From contig DRLE01000059.1 of the NCBI GenBank assembly GCA_011051475.1, positions 1 through 6,623 on the forward strand: a stretch of 6,623 bases of DNA. Reading direction: 5' to 3'. Of the stretch, positions 6,181 to 6,623 are shown piece after piece (position 1 is the stretch's first letter; the number at the start of each line of letters is the position of its first letter). The position numbers were made by a program, and so were the translations under genes. The notes under the pieces were generated by a model. It made no database searches and was not told the DNA's origin. It saw only the letters and a list, made by a program, of their open reading frames with translations. Origin of the DNA: Gammaproteobacteria bacterium (lineage in GTDB: Bacteria; Pseudomonadota; Gammaproteobacteria; SZUA-229).

Positions 6181-6348
6181 AGCAGCGGTTGCGGGAGCGG
6201 ACGATTCCGCGAACAGGCCAGAAGCCGGAATGAACATCAGGTTTTGCCAGAACGTCACCCCAGAACCCAAAAGATAACATGAATAAACCCCCGTTTTCCG
6301 GTATCATTCCCGCTTGCAGAAAAACCGCCAATAGCTGAATGCCAGACA
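6181..6348 (+). other. Intergenic region between tsaB and prfB
   Basis: 168 nt without a firm gene. A 5-bp hairpin GCGGA/TCCGC (6197-6210) has no T tail and is not a convincing terminator. TATCAT at 6302-6307 could be a -10 box for prfB, but no good -35 is found. A 19-codon frame (6279-6338, starting MNKPPFSG) has no ribosome binding site; its TGA is followed at once by ATG 6339, which opens a 5-codon frame overlapping the prfB start. Confidence 0.4.
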
Positions 6349-6623
6349 ATGATTGAAATCAACCCCATTACCAACCAGATCAAAGACCTGCGGGAGCGTA
6401 CCGACTCGCTCAGGGGGTATCTTTGACTTCGATACGCGCAAGGAAGAACTCGAGGAAATAAACCGCGAGCTGGAACAGCCCGGTGTCTGGGATGACGCGG
6501 AAAACGCGCAGAAACTGGGGCAGGAACGCGCCCGCCTGGAAAAGATTGTTTTAACCATTGAAGAGCTGGACTCGGCCCTGAACGATGCCGAGGAACTGCT
6601 GGAAATGTCCGTCGAGGAAAATG
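6349..6623 (+). CDS. prfB: Peptide chain release factor 2 (RF2), 5' part, with programmed +1 frameshift
   Basis: RF2 recognises UAA and UGA stop codons and releases the nascent chain. The gene is read in two frames, 6349-6423 then 6425 onward: MIEINPITNQIKDLRERTDS LRGYL, then DFDTRKEELEEINRELEQPG and on to the window edge. It follows E. coli RF2 (MFEINPVNNRIQDL... LRGYLDYD) closely. About 91 residues are present, covering most of the N-terminal helical domain 1; the SPF and GGQ motifs lie beyond the edge. The TGA at 6424-6426 is the regulatory stop, not a mutation. The ribosome binding site before ATG 6349 is poor, and the start was chosen by homology. Autoregulation is expected: scarce RF2 slows termination at UGA and favours the shift. 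Confidence 0.96.
6412..6427 (+). promoter_or_regulatory. prfB programmed +1 frameshift site
   Basis: The signal is AGGGGG (6412-6417, an internal Shine-Dalgarno-like sequence), TAT, then the slippery CTT (6421-6423), the UGA stop (6424-6426) and a following C at 6427. AGGGGG-TAT-CTT-TGA-C is identical to the E. coli site, including the 3-nt spacing from AGGGGG to CTT and the poor UGAC termination context. The ribosome shifts from CUU to UUU and continues with GAC (Asp). Confidence 0.96.

Noticed and set aside
6197..6210. Terminator after tsaB
   Set aside because: The stem is only 5 bp and no T tail follows.
6349..6426. prfB as a pseudogene because of an early in-frame TGA
   Set aside because: The TGA is part of the complete RF2 programmed frameshift site, and the +1 frame continues the RF2 sequence.

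Overview
The window reads as ordinary chromosomal DNA from a gammaproteobacterium. The evidence is an mrcB-type penicillin-binding protein 1B with a UB2H domain, a co-transcribed TPR lipoprotein like Pseudomonas LpoP, a YoaA-type iron-sulfur helicase next to tsaB (the order seen in E. coli), and a prfB start that keeps the RF2 frameshift signal in its E. coli form. Genus cannot be fixed from the sequence. Base composition is moderately GC-rich and even across the genes, and I see no phage, transposase, CRISPR or toxin-antitoxin gene.

Layout. Positions 1-100 hold the 3' end of an unrecognised gene. Positions 101-447 are non-coding and crowded: a terminator, an imperfect palindrome of REP type, a second copy of the gene-end-plus-terminator segment, then a TATAAT box and a foldable leader in front of mrcB. 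Positions 448-5282 are a tight three-gene block on the + strand: mrcB, an lpoP-like gene (1 nt gap) and yoaA (4 nt gap). Positions 5283-5487 hold a nested inverted repeat made of two different repeat sequences. tsaB follows (5488-6180), carrying a heptanucleotide tandem repeat inside its coding sequence. After 168 nt without a firm gene, prfB begins at 6349 and runs off the window.

Function. mrcB and the lipoprotein probably form one peptidoglycan-synthesis unit: an inner-membrane bifunctional synthase and an outer-membrane activator. yoaA is a DNA-repair helicase, tsaB belongs to the t6A tRNA-modification pathway and prfB encodes release factor 2. These last three are translation and genome-maintenance genes with no obvious direct link to cell-wall synthesis.

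I found no new multi-gene system. The observations most worth following are non-coding or small scale: the duplicated terminator segment around a REP-like palindrome, the nested repeat between yoaA and tsaB, the heptamer array inside tsaB, a Thr-to-Met change in a conserved TsaB motif, and the short linker of the LpoP-like protein.
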